Positions 46,034-56,523 of a stretch of DNA of 64,000 bases are shown piece by piece. The DNA is taken from positions 124,001 through 188,000 of the forward strand of contig OZ037884.1 of NCBI GenBank assembly GCA_964035575.1, read 5' to 3'. The position numbers and the translations under genes are program-made. Under the pieces are notes generated by a model. That model searched no databases and was not told the DNA's origin. It was given only the letters and a program-made list of their open reading frames with translations. The DNA comes from Rhynchopus sp. YZ270_cl-10 (taxonomy: Eukaryota > Euglenozoa > Diplonemea > Diplonemida > Diplonemidae). The number at the start of each line of letters is the position of its first letter. Position 1 is the stretch's first letter.

Positions 46034-46108
46034 AGTGAAGTGAAAGACAGTGCAAGACGCCTCTGGGACGCAAGGCACCGACACTCCGCGGGGTTATCGA
46101 ACCCCCAG
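46034..46108 (+). repeat. Module D, long form
   Basis: CAGTGCAAGACGCCTCTGGG...CAAGGCACCGACACTCCGCG then GGGTTATCGAACCCCCAG. It is nearly the same as 63829-63905 but stops before the GAGTGT that closes the second stem there. Confidence 0.7.
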
Positions 46109-47648
46109 AAAGAACCCGGGTCCCCAGAAAAAAAAAAGGAAAAAAAAAAAAAATGGGAAGGACCTGACTCTCCTTAGTACTCTCGTGAGAGTCTAAAGCG
46201 TGCGCCAAAACCGAGCGATTTGAACACTGTATTTCGGTTAGTGTCGCAATTCATGATCCTTTTTTTTTCTAAAAAAAAACTTTTTGAATAAAAATAAAGA
46301 AGCAAAAAAAAAAAAAATGTAGCAGTTTTTTGTGGAAACGGTATTTTTTTGTTGTTGTTTTTTTGCTGTATCGACAACTGCCTGTCTAGGTATGTTCTGT
46401 GCAACAATATCGCCCCTGAAGGCTATTGTACTTAAGGTATAGATGCAGATCATCCTCAACTCTGGGAAGAACAATTTTTTTTTCTTTTTGCACTATTAAA
46501 AGCCAAAAAGCGGTTTGGTAAAGACACCCTAAGCCTCTCTGTGTCTACCGTCACCTTCATCCCTAGAATATTTTTTTTTCTTCTTCTCTTTTTTGAATTA
46601 TTTTCTAGAGAATCGTCAAATACCTACCAGGCTTCCCTGCACATATTATTTTTTCGGTAGAGAGGAGCTGGGGAGGGAGGTGCACGACAGTGAAATAAAG
46701 AGTAGTTGAAACATGCTAAAAACGCACTCTCAGTCGAGCTCATGCAAAGGAAGTGACATACTGTGGTTTTTTTTATCGTTGTGGTTTCACCGTTGGCTTA
46801 CAGTAAAACCACAAAGTGAAAACCATAAAGTCAAGTCATTTTACAGAAAAATATCGGGTGGGTGGAGTGTAAAAACCCCTCCTTAGAGTTTTGAAAATCC
46901 CAAAAAAATCCACCTTAGTTGGTGTTTTTACTCCACCGTTTGTTGTCTTACTGTATCTTCGTGGAATGGGTTTCCGGGAGGAGGGGGGGGGGGGGGGGAA
47001 AGTGGATATAATCTCTCTGCATTCTGTTCTGCAGAAGGCGAGAGATTGCTTGGGGGTAGATACGGTTGTGGAAAGGGAAGAATAAGAAAAAGAGAGAGAA
47101 GTTGAAAAGTGCACAAAAAAAAAAAAAAACGCCTCACCGTTCATGAAGCAGGGCACTGCGAAAAAAAGAAGAAAAAATGTTTTAAGTATTTGAGAGGATG
47201 AACTCAGCCTCGAGCGCTAAGCCACCTCAAGAAAGGAAGGGAGGGAGGGGAAATCATGGGGGGAGAGGGGAAAGACTACAAGATCGTGGAAAGATTGTTT
47301 TGGAGCACGGGTCAATAAAAATGGGAAAGAAAAAAAAGAAGAAAAAAATACTGAAGTAGAAGGGGGAAGGTTAAGAAGCGTGAGGGAGAGATGGAGAGAT
47401 GGGGTGGTTTTTTTTTAGTTATTGTTGTGATGTACTGTCCAGAGTCAAGGAGATGCAGATGGCAGTACAAAACAAAACAGAAAAAGAAAAGAAAAAGAAA
47501 ATAGAAAATAGACATTTGACTAGGGAAGTCCAGTATGTCAGTTAGTAGGTTAAAGATGCTGTTGATGCTAAGCCTGCTCGTACCTAGTCATGATTGGGGG
47601 GAAGAGGGAAAAATTGGTGTAGGTTTTTTTTTTTTTTTTTTTTTGAAA

Positions 47649-48006
47649 CATGGAAAACAAAAGATCTTAGTAAGGGGAAATTTTTTTTGAGCGGGGTTTT
47701 GATATCTTCTTAGTTTTTTTTTTCCACTAAGATCTTAGTGGAAAAAAACACCAAAAAACTAAGATCTTAGTTTTTTTTCTAAGATCTTAGTTTTTTTTTC
47801 TAAGATCGTAGCCACTTTATTTTTAAGATCTTAGTTTTGTTTTTAAGATCTTAGTTTTTTTTGGTGGAAACTAAGATCTTAACAAAAAAAAACTAAGATA
47901 TTCAACACAAAACACTAAGATCTTACTTAATTTTAAGAAAACACTAAGATCTTAAAAAAACGGTGTTTTTCGCTCATATCTTAATTAAGATCTTTTGTAA
48001 TCCATG
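47649..48006. mobile_element. CATGGA-ended element made of AAGATCTTAG repeats (358 bp)
   Basis: CATGGAAAACAAAAGATCTTA at the left corresponds to AAGATCTTTTGTAATCCATG at the right. The 7-bp duplication TTTGAAA lies at 47642-47648 and 48007-48013. The interior holds about ten copies of the palindrome AAGATCTT(AG), which also leads into both termini. Confidence 0.8.
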
Positions 48007-48480
48007 TTTGAAAGCTTTCAAAAATAAAATGATGGCTGTCTCTCTCTCTCTCTCTGGCTCTCTAATAAAATAAAATAAAATAAAATAAAATGAAACCCCC
48101 TGAGAAATGAAAATGTGCTTCACATTTAGCACACCCATACAAACAAAAATGGGGGGAAGGAGAGAAAAAAAAAAACACCCATAACGACATAACTAAACGT
48201 AGGGTATGATAGGGGGAAGTTGGCAAATGGATGTATCTCTCGTGCATATGCAGATCTCAAAAATAAAAGGGGAGGGAATTGAACCGCACAAACAAACATC
48301 GGTGAACCTTCAAAGTTCCAGAAGAAGGCTTTTCCTAACAATAGTGATATTACCTACCGGGGGGGAAAAAGTCTTTTTCCGTTGATTGCTCAATAACCCT
48401 GGAAGGGGTGATTTGGCGACCGTATCGGAGGAACTATTTCTCCTTTAAAGCTACGCTTTGTAGGTACAAAAAATAAAAGA

Positions 48481-48523
48481 AAAGTTTATAAGATGAACCT
48501 AAGCCTCTCGTGCTTAGTCACCT
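48481..48523 (+). repeat. Hairpin module A, consensus copy
   Basis: AAAGTTTATAAGATGAACC, then CTAAGC-CTCTCGT-GCTTAG with all six inner pairs, then TCACCTA. This is the best-formed copy in the window. Confidence 0.8.
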
Positions 48524-48665
48524 AAAATAAAAATAAAATCCCTCCAAAAATGGTACAAACCAAAGGGCGAAGGGTGGTGTATAACTAATGGTTGCTTTGA
48601 GGGTTCTTGCAGAGACCATGTGTCCCAGTGCGTTCCAGAGAGAGGGTGGGTTTGAAAAGTTTGTT

Positions 48666-48742
48666 TGGTGTGGCTGACGACCCCAAAATAGCAGAAAATA
48701 GCAGAAAGTAGCACAAAATAGCACCCCCTTTCAGCCACACCA
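48666..48742 (+). mobile_element. Family H MITE, copy 5 (77 bp)
   Basis: TGGTGTGGCTGACGACCCC to CTTTCAGCCACACCA, with TTGTT on both sides (48661-48665, 48743-48747). Confidence 0.83.
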
Positions 48743-49649
48743 TTGTTTGTTTGTTTTTTGTTTTTGTTTTTGCTACTCTGTTTGTTTTCTATTGCATTGT
48801 AGTACTTTGTAACTTCTGTCAGAGATAGGATGGGTTGCAGTAAATCAGAGATAGAGCACGTGGTTTCAAAAAAAAAAAAAAATTCGACCAATCACCGTAC
48901 AGCCTTGAGTAAAGAACTATCTACTCTACAACCGGCTTTTAAAAAAAAATTACAGACAGTACAGCCAAACGTTGGGTCGGGTAAAAAAAACCCTGCAACG
49001 TTTTGCTACGTCGTACGTAACTTTTATTGGATCGAACACATCACCTCCCCATAACACGAGATAGCTTTGTTACTTCAAATGTCTCCCGAAAGGGGTCCAC
49101 GTACAGACAACTTTAGTCGGTAATTCCGAAAGTACGAAATATTTCCTTGTCTGGTGTATATAAGTACGTGACCCTCAAGGGAGACAAAGGGGGGGAAATA
49201 GGGGGGATAGAAGGGACAATGTAAGCTGACAACGCCTATCTACGCAACACGCAAGAAAACGTCGCGTTGAAAAGCCGCCCGTTTTAGACGCAAGAAAACG
49301 ACCTGTCATTCAGAGGAGAAAGGTTTCGTAATAACTTAAGTCTCTCCGTGAAAAAGTCGCCTTAAAAACCCCCCTTAATCTCTTTAAGGCGACCGAATGT
49401 GTCGCAAAGTGCACATCGCTTACACAGAAAATAATAGTGAAGTTGAAGTGAAAAACGCCTTTTGGGAACGGCACTGACTGAAATAAAAGCCCCCCCAGAG
49501 GGTGTATAAAAAAAAACTGTTACATCGACATTCTCCCACCTGAGGTGGTGTGCATACTCAAAGTCGCCCTACAGACTATGTGTCCTGAACTTTTTTTTAT
49601 TTTTTTTTTGTGTTCTTTTTAAAAAAATGTACAAAAGGGAGGAAAAAGA

Positions 49650-49921
49650 CATACATGTTGGTACGTACGTAAAACGCGCAAAAAACGTACAAAAAACACA
49701 AAAACGTACTACGTTTTTCAAAAATAATCAAAATAATCATTTTTTATCACAACATTACAGCAAAAATAATCTTTTTGCTCTGTGTTTTTGGTACGTTTTA
49801 GTACGTTTTTTTGCGCGTTTTTGTTACGTTTTTGTGACGTTTTTTATTAAAAACATTTTTTGATTATTTTGCGCGTTTTTTGATTATTTTTGCGCGTTTT
49901 ACGTACGTACCAACATGTATG
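49650..49921. mobile_element. CATACATG inverted-repeat element (272 bp)
   Basis: Perfect terminal repeats of about 34 bp begin CATACATGTTGGTACGTACG and run on through TAAAACGCGCAAAAA. The 6-bp duplication AAAAGA lies at 49644-49649 and 49922-49927. The interior repeats GTACGTTTT and TTGCGCGTTTT. Arms without visible mismatches suggest a recent insertion. Confidence 0.88.
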
Positions 49922-50329
49922 AAAAGAAGGGGATTCTGAGTATTGCTAAGATGATTAAAGTGAAAGCGCGACGAAAGCGGTGTGGCTTAGAAGGGGCTGA
50001 GTGTGGCATACGACAGCCTTAAAGGCACCAACGAAGGGCCTTTAAACATCAAGATATTATTTTCAATCGAAAGATGGAGTTTATCTACCAGCGTCGTCTC
50101 CTCTTTTTTTTGTAAATACCTTTAAAAAAAATGGCACACCTCCGACTGACCCACTGTACAATGCCAGAGCCATTCGGATGAAAGAGAACACAAAAAAAAG
50201 GTTGATTTTGACATACAAAAGCTCTCTCGTGAACAGTGCACCTAAAACAATTTTGAAAAAACTTGATTTTTTTTTTTTCAGTGCAGACATCCTTGAAGGA
50301 TGATGTGTCACTATGACTATGACTCGGAA

Positions 50330-50385
50330 GATGAACATGCGTCGCATAGCAGGATCCTTCCCAAAGTCGGCTCTGTGCTTGCACA
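50330..50385 (+). repeat. Second copy of the SSU-end/spacer sequence
   Basis: GCAGGATCCTTCCCAAAGTCGGCT...TGTG parallels GCAGGATCATTCCCAAAGTCGGCTTCTGTG at 26036-26065. It is joined to an AAGATGAACATGCGTCGCAT hairpin start, so an rRNA tail and a module B-like front are fused here. Confidence 0.55.
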
Positions 50386-51493
50386 GACTGCTAATGGGCA
50401 TTAGTAAGGCGAAGTATTTATCCCAAAAAGCTCCGAGCTTTTTGGCGTCCCTGTCAGTACACATCTTTTTGGATCTGACATCAGGATATGACAAAATAAA
50501 ACAAAAGTTGATATTTTTAAAAAAGGAACCCCTGTTGTACCAGTCTGAGTTCTGTGTGGTAATTTCAAATACTGTATTTAAACAATTTGCAGGGAAGTGA
50601 TGCAAAGAAAAACAGATACGTTCTTTTTGAAAAGAGTAGTTTAAAAAGACGAACATCTCATGCCAGACACCTTGACAAAAAAAAAAAAAGGTGAAGTTGA
50701 CAGTGCACAACGTTTCTAAAGCGTGGGCACTGACACTCCGTGGGTTGTCGAAAAAAAGAAGGGGGAAAAAAGGGAAAAAATAAACACAGAGGAGCTCATT
50801 TGTGAACAACAACTCTGTCCTTTGAAACGATAGCAAAAAAAAATACCCAAAAAAAACCCGCCTTCACAGACACAACAAAAAAAGCACACAAAAATAAAAT
50901 CAAGAGAGGGAAAGAGAGCTTAAATGGATAAACCAAACTACACAAAAACAACGGCATCAAAAAAGAAGAAGGTTGGTTAAAAGAGAGAGAGAGAGAGAGA
51001 ACAACGAAGAGAACGACCTATCAGGTTAGGCCACCAAAAAGGGCATGACCATTAAACAAAAACAGACATTTCATTTGAACCTGAAAACCCTTTTAAAAGG
51101 GTTTTGGATATGCTGCCTCTAGACGGGACACAAAGAAAACCCCTCTCATGACAGTGTACCTTGGTACATGACCACCGGGGAGGTGGAAAAAAAACATCAT
51201 AGAGAATATCAAGAGCAGTGCACAAACCACCTCACCTACACCGGCCGGCACAGGGCACTGATCAAAAAAAAAAAAAAAAAAAAAACCTCCCTCTCATCCT
51301 TTCCCATAAAACACTATAAACGATATTCCACATAAGAAATAGTAGCTCTGATAAAGGAAGAAAAAGGGGGTTCTTTTTTCTTCATTGATTGCCAAAGCTA
51401 CTCACAAACTTTTCAAAAAAAAAAAAAAAAAAAACACACAAGAGAGACGTTCTGGGAGGAAATATTTTTCTCTTTTTTTTTTAACCTCCAATC

Positions 51494-54400
51494 TTAGATA
51501 AAAGATGCATGCAACTCTTCCGTCTTCTCTCCCGATTCAGCATAGGATCTTCTCGTGGAGGAGGGGAGTCTGTGCAGGGAGTTGTCTGCGATGGGTGCAC
51601 CACTGCCACTCCGGTCGTCACTGCTTATTGTGGAGGCTACGTCGCTGTCGGTTTGCCTGATTTTACGGGTAGGGGGGGCAGGGAGAAGACCGCTTGGGGT
51701 TTGACCGTTCTTTGCGGTGAGCGAGGATGCGTTCATTGTGCGCATTCCACGTTGGCTGAGCCCTGCACTGCTTCGCACACTTGCGGACAACGAATTGTGC
51801 TGCGGGCTCTGCTGTGGGCTATTATGCTGTGGACTGCTGCTCAAACCACGCAGCATCCTTGATGAATCTGCACGCAACGCATTGCCGCTTACCAAGGCAA
51901 TAGAATCAGAAGCGGTCACGCCACTTTCCTCCACTGCAATGAGGTTGTCTTCAGAAGGGTTTGACATCAAATCGTCATGATCAAATTGCGTTAACACCCG
52001 AGGTTTCGATTCAAATGCGACCCCCTGAAGCCTTGCCCTCCTTCCGGTACAGAAGACATACGCCTCAGAGATCAAATCAAGAAGTGTCTTAAGCAGCAGA
52101 AGCGCGACTGCGACCATCAAAAGCGCGCCGGCGACGTCGAAGCCCCAGTGGAGGATGTTCTCATTATAGTACCCCAAGGCCATGAGGAACATGGCAGAGA
52201 TTTGTGCGAGCAGGGCGGCAGCCATGATGTAGCAGTCGCGCACCCTAGAGCGCGGCCAGAGCACCACCTCGGAAATGAGAAGGAACAGAAAGACCAGCCC
52301 AGCAAAGAGCTTTTGATGTCCACAGCCGATGAGGTTCTCCGCATTGGAGGCTTGGATGGCAGCAATCACCAGACTTGACGTCATTTCCGCAAAGGAGTAG
52401 ATCGCCCACTCCTGTCTGAACGACCTCAAACACGAGGCATACCGGCATACCCAATGCTCCCTTTCACTCACACTCACCCACTCTCCAGGTCCAATGATGA
52501 ACTTGAGAAACCCACGGCGTTCAACTCTTTCGTCTATCATATAAAAAGCCTTATCGGGCACGTCCTTAGAGATCTTCCATGCTAGTACACATGGTACCGC
52601 GAGACAAAATAATAATGCAGCGAGACCTATCAAAAACAACCCTGCGCTAGGTGGGTAGAAGACTAAGACCATTGAACCAAGGGAAGTTCCTTGGAGAAGG
52701 AATTGGAAGACCATGAGTGGTGCAGAAGGGAAGCGGCAGAGGCCAAGGGTGTCGAGGCTTTTTACAATGTTTGTAGCTCCGATGATGCGAACGGCGATGG
52801 ACATAAGAAGCCAGAAGGCAGAGGTAATCATGAAGTTCCCTGCCACCATGCCTGCTGCATCAGATTCCATGACCTGCCATTGTGTAGGGTGCAGTGCAAT
52901 CGGGTAGGACCGTGTCTTGGTGTTGTGGTTCACCTTGCATGGCGCCCCAGCCACGACCAGACGCAGTGCAGGACCCGCAGCACCACCAGCACCCACCAAT
53001 GCGCCAGCAGCAGCAACCGTCCCTGCCACCTCTGCCGTCTTCTGTACATCCTCCAACGTCTCCATGGGGGCGTCTGTTAGCAGTGTGCTGTACAGTGGTA
53101 GATCTGTCTCGGGGGTGGTGGTAGGTGCGCTGCTGTTAGGCGGTGACGGTGCTGGCTGCAGTGTGCGTGGGATTGGTGCAAATGAAGCTGTCTCCGTCGC
53201 AGGTGCCGTAGTAGGGCTTAGAGTAGAAGGTGCCGTGCTTGCAGGTGTAGTTGTAAGGGGTGATGCGGAGGACGGCTGCACTGTGATTGGTGAATAAGTG
53301 TCCGGAGCGTCTGTAGACGGAGGGTTCGTCGGTGTGATGGTGATAGGGGGGTTTGTGGACGGCGCAGTGGTGGTTGGTGGGTTGGTGAGGGGAGCGTCGG
53401 TGAGGGGTGCGGATGTAAGAGGTGCGGATGTGAGGGGTACAGCTGTCGGTGCGATTGTTGTGGGTGGATTGGTGAGTGGTGCTGTTGTGAGAGGCGCAGT
53501 TGTGGCTGGTGGGTTGGTTGCAGGTGGGTTTGTGAGGGGTGCGGATGTCAAGGGTGCGTTTGTGAGGGGTGCCACGGTCGGTGCGATTGTGACTGGCGGG
53601 TTGGTGAGTGGTGCTGTAGTGAGTGGCACAGTGGTTGCAGGTGGGTTGGTTGCAGGTGGGTTGGTTGCTGGCGGGTTCGTGGCTGGCGGGTTGGTTGCCG
53701 GTGGATTGGTGGCAGGTGTGTTGGTAGCAGGCGGGTTGGTCGCTGGTGGGTTTGTTGCTGGCGGGTTGGTAGCAGGTGGGTTTGTGACGGGCGCAGTTGT
53801 GAGTGGAGCCGTTGTAACTGGCGGGTTTGTCAGCGGTGCAGTTGTGAGTGGGGGGTTTGTGAGTGGCGCAGTGGTCAGTGGTGCAGTGGTCACTGGTGGG
53901 TTCGTCAGCGGTGCAGTTGTGAGTGGTGCAGTGGTCGCCGGTGGGTCTGTTGCTGGTGGGTTTGTGAGTGGTGCTGTTGTGGCTGGTGGGTTTGTAGCTG
54001 GCGGGTTTGTGTCCGGTGGGTTGGTAGCAGGTGGGTTGGTTGCTGGAGGGTTCGTGGCCGGAGGATTTGTGGGTGGCACTGCTGTCGGTGCAATTGTGAC
54101 TGGCGGGTTGGTGAGTGGCGCGGTTGTGAGTGGCGCCGTGGTCGCTGGCGGGTTGGTAGCAGGCGGGTTCGTGGCCGGCGGGTTTGTTGCTGGCGGATTG
54201 GTCGCTGGCGGGTTTGTGGCAGGTGGGTTGGTAACAGGTGGGTTCGTTGCTGGAGGGTTTGTGGCCGGTGGGTTGGTCGCTGGCGGGTTTGTTGCCGGTG
54301 GGTTTGTGGAGGGTTGGTTTGTGGCAGGTGGGTTGGTGGCTGGTGGATTGGTCGCTGGAGGGTTCGTGGCCGGAGGATTTGTGGCAGGCGGGTTGGTCGC

Positions 54401-56032
54401 TGGAGGGTTTGTGGCAGGTGGGTTGGTGGCGGGTGGGTTTGTCGCTGGCGGGTTAGTCGCTGGTGGGTTTGTGGCAGGTGGGTTGGTTGCAGGTGGATTT
54501 GTGGCCGGCGGGTTTGTCGCTGGCGGATTGGTCGCTGGTGGGTTCGTGGCCGGAGGATTTGTGGCAGGCGGGTTGGTCGCTGGAGGGTTTGTAGCAGGTG
54601 GGTTAGTGGCCGGCGGGTTCGTTGCGGGCGGATTGGTCGCTGGCGGGTTGGTTGCTGGTGGGTTTGTGGCCGGTGGGTTGGTGGCGGGTGGGTTGGTTGC
54701 TGGTGGGTTTGTCGCTGGCGGGTTAGTCGCTGGTGGGTTCGTGGCAGGTGGGTTTGTCGCTGGTGGATTGGTCGCTGGTGGGTTTGTTGCTGGCGGGTTT
54801 GTGGCAGGTGGGTTGGTTGCCGGTGGGTTGGTAGCAGGCGGGTTGGTCGCTGGCGGGTTCGTGGCCGGTGGGTTTGTTGCTGGAGGGTCTGTAGCAGGTG
54901 GATTGGTCGCTGGCGGGTCTGTTGCTGGCGGGTCTGTCGCTGGCGGGTCTGTTGCTGGCGGGTCTGTTGCTGGCGGGTCTGTCGCTGGCGGGTCGGTTGC
55001 AGGCGCTGCTGTTGGGTCTGTGTACTCCCAGATGCCGATTACCGTTGACGAGATGATGATGATCAGGTTTGACGAGGCTCTGAAGACGAGGGCACCTGTC
55101 AGCGTCCCTCCGAGCTGCGCCCACCTGCCGCCACTTGCGCTACCTGTCTCGTACGTCAAAGTGCCGGTTGCACCGACTTGGAACATGTCTGCGAGCAGCC
55201 CTGTTGTGCAGCGGAAGGCATATGTGTCCGTGGCTGACGCCATCTCTTCTGAAGCGGTTGTGCCCTCAGTGAACAGCTCTGTGCCGGAGTCGTAGGAACT
55301 CCACCCGTAGGTGCCACTCAGGCCGTACGCAAGGGCAACACCTTTGCTATCATCGAAGTGCATGTAGGTCGCTGCACGCCCGAAGGTGTTCACGACAAGC
55401 TGCGGCGACGTAGGCGTGGCAGTGTCGTACACCTCGATGCCGTCCGTCCTGCCGACGTACAGAAGCTTCTTCGCAACATCCATTGTCAGACTTCTGCAGT
55501 TGGCCGACGCACCTGTACCGAACGGTGTCAACTGCATGTTGCTCGTATCGACAACACCGATCCCAGGCTGGTCGCAGCACGCATAGACAATGTTTGCATC
55601 TTGGCTTTGTGTCAGGTCGTAGCACTGCACGTTGTTCCCGGAGGTGACGGGGAAGAGCTGTGTGGGGAGTGCTGTCATCGCGGGTGTCGGACGTGCCATG
55701 GTGATCTTCGCAACGCCGCTTGGTACGGTGGCACCTTGTCCGACCAGCAGGACCTGGTCGGGGTCGCTTCTGTCGAGCGCCAGGGTGTACGTGGTCCAGT
55801 CGCTTTGGATGACCATGAGTGCGGGAAACGACAGTGTGTTCGACGCGAAGTGCCCCATCACCACACAGGACGTCCCCCCCACGTAGAAGTACTCCCCGTC
55901 CACAACAAGCGAGGAGTAGCCACTTAACATGGCGTGCGTGAAGTCTTGGACATGGGTAGGCACAGGAGGCAACAGTGCGACAGTGCACGTTGCATGCAAG
56001 AGAGCCAAAAAGGCTGTTATTGTTGAACGCAT
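51494..56032 (-). CDS. Large surface protein: beta-propeller-like head, PPATN repeat stalk, multi-pass membrane domain (1,512 aa)
   Basis: A signal peptide (1-19) is followed by residues 20-338 with repeated Tyr-Val-Gly and DGIEVYDTATPTSPQLV-type units, like LVIVD/beta-propeller blades, including paired cysteines (CRSL, YACC). Residues about 339-955 are five-residue repeats, first ATDPP, then long PPATN runs, then variants (TTAPL, TNPPV, TIAPT); such Thr/Pro stalks are normally O-glycosylated. Residues about 1067-1324 hold roughly seven membrane helices with short loops. The cytosolic tail (1325-1512) is Ser/Asn/Gln-rich. No catalytic motif is seen. The topology fits an adhesion or sensory receptor held far from the membrane. 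A pyrimidine tract ending CCTTCAG stands 14 nt before the ATG, like an acceptor for a 5' leader or upstream exon. Repeat number is likely to vary. Confidence 0.82.
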   Translation of the reverse strand: MRSTITAFLALLHATCTVALLPPVPTHVQDFTHAMLSGYSSLVVDGEYFYVGGTSCVVMGHFASNTLSFPALMVIQSDWTTYTLALDRSDPDQVLLVGQGATVPSGVAKITMARPTPAMTALPTQLFPVTSGNNVQCYDLTQSQDANIVYACCDQPGIGVVDTSNMQLTPFGTGASANCRSLTMDVAKKLLYVGRTDGIEVYDTATPTSPQLVVNTFGRAATYMHFDDSKGVALAYGLSGTYGWSSYDSGTELFTEGTTASEEMASATDTYAFRCTTGLLADMFQVGATGTLTYETGSASGGRWAQLGGTLTGALVFRASSNLIIIISSTVIGIWEYTDPTAAPATDPPATDPPATDPPATDPPATDPPATDPPATNPPATDPPATNPPATNPPATNPPATNPPATNPPATNPPATNPPATNPPATNPPATNPPATNPPATNPPATNPPATNPPATNPPATNPPATNPPATNPPATNPPATNPPATNPPATNPPATNPPATNPPATNPPATNPPATNPPATNPPATNPPATNPPATNPPATNPPATNPPATNPPATNPPATNPPATNPPATNQPSTNPPATNPPATNPPATNPPATNPPVTNPPATNPPATNPPATNPPATNPPATNPPATTAPLTTAPLTNPPVTIAPTAVPPTNPPATNPPATNPPATNPPDTNPPATNPPATTAPLTNPPATDPPATTAPLTTAPLTNPPVTTAPLTTAPLTNPPLTTAPLTNPPVTTAPLTTAPVTNPPATNPPATNPPATNPPATNTPATNPPATNPPATNPPATNPPATNPPATTVPLTTAPLTNPPVTIAPTVAPLTNAPLTSAPLTNPPATNPPATTAPLTTAPLTNPPTTIAPTAVPLTSAPLTSAPLTDAPLTNPPTTTAPSTNPPITITPTNPPSTDAPDTYSPITVQPSSASPLTTTPASTAPSTLSPTTAPATETASFAPIPRTLQPAPSPPNSSAPTTTPETDLPLYSTLLTDAPMETLEDVQKTAEVAGTVAAAGALVGAGGAAGPALRLVVAGAPCKVNHNTKTRSYPIALHPTQWQVMESDAAGMVAGNFMITSAFWLLMSIAVRIIGATNIVKSLDTLGLCRFPSAPLMVFQFLLQGTSLGSMVLVFYPPSAGLFLIGLAALLFCLAVPCVLAWKISKDVPDKAFYMIDERVERRGFLKFIIGPGEWVSVSEREHWVCRYASCLRSFRQEWAIYSFAEMTSSLVIAAIQASNAENLIGCGHQKLFAGLVFLFLLISEVVLWPRSRVRDCYIMAAALLAQISAMFLMALGYYNENILHWGFDVAGALLMVAVALLLLKTLLDLISEAYVFCTGRRARLQGVAFESKPRVLTQFDHDDLMSNPSEDNLIAVEESGVTASDSIALVSGNALRADSSRMLRGLSSSPQHNSPQQSPQHNSLSASVRSSAGLSQRGMRTMNASSLTAKNGQTPSGLLPAPPTRKIRQTDSDVASTISSDDRSGSGAPIADNSLHRLPSSTRRSYAESGEKTEELHASFI
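53168..55018 (-). repeat. Coding minisatellite (15-bp units)
   Basis: Mostly 15-bp units encoding PPATN (plus strand GTTGGTTGCAGGTGG type), with synonymous changes between units. The antisense frame (53298-55295) is open throughout and translates to GGFVAGGLVAGG, a by-product of codon phase. Confidence 0.9.
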
Positions 56033-56288
56033 AGCGCGTCTTCTACTGAAGGGTGGTGAGGGTGTTGTGTAATGTGGGAGGGGAGGAGGAGGGGGGAGGG
56101 AGGAGAATTTTGAAAATAAGAAAAGTTATGGGGTGTTGGTTTGCTTTTTTTTGAGAGAGGAAAAAAAAAACACACTCTGGTTGTTTTTTTTTGTTTCGAA
56201 TTTTCTCACAACAGAACACAAAGAAAAATGCATACAGATGCCCTCCCTAAATGGGGTGGGGTTTTATTTTGGGTCGTTCCCACTATAT

Positions 56289-56523
56289 ATATGGGAGCGT
56301 CCGCGAAAGACCCCCCCCTAAAGCTAACATCCATGCTTATTGGTATTTCAATTAATACCTACTCGGAATTTTTCACCGATTTTTTTTTTAATGAACTCAG
56401 AAACTTAACTCTGAGTTCATTTTAAAAAAAAATCTTATAAAATACCAAAATTTTAATTAGTGAAATACCAATAAGCATGGATGTTAGCTTTAGGGGGGGG
56501 TCTTTCGCGGACGCTGCCATATG
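56289..56523. mobile_element. ATATGGGAGCGTCCGCG inverted-repeat element (about 235 bp)
   Basis: ATATGGGAGCGTCCGCGAAA at the left mirrors TTTCGCGGACGCTGCCATAT at the right. The arms extend about 70 bp through CTAAAGCTAACATCCATGCT. A short AACTCAGAAAC/GAGTTCA hairpin forms the centre. An orphan end of the family lies at 3898-3920. Confidence 0.8.

Larger units (their letters stand above)
37920..51493. other. Thirteen-kilobase intergenic module field
   Basis: No host gene is recognised. Unlisted modules: A 39537-39574, 39922-39960, 43083-43121, 44761-44801, 45083-45139, 45901-45938, 46517-46557, 47191-47228, 47551-47592, 49327-49364; B 43006-43040, 43921-43955, 44531-44563, 45591-45626, 45728-45766, 48103-48138, 48222-48258; C 40002-40042, 44820-44853, 50200-50243, 51130-51170; D 39853-39910, 44375-44429, 45506-45558, 47098-47160, 49437-49480, 50690-50752, 51210-51261; E 44450-44504, 50131-50184; Q 46364-46467, 49519-49590; R 48373-48467. 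All are on the plus strand. Confidence 0.6.

Noticed and set aside
48481-48523. Module A loop as the anticodon arm of tRNA-Glu (CTC)
   Set aside because: The 7-nt loop with T at position 2 is suggestive, but the outer AAGATGA/TCACCTT stem and the lack of other arms rule out a tRNA.
53298-55295. 665-codon plus-strand frame of Gly/Val/Ala repeats
   Set aside because: Antisense shadow of the PPATN minisatellite; the minus frame continues into a signal peptide and membrane domain, this one does not.
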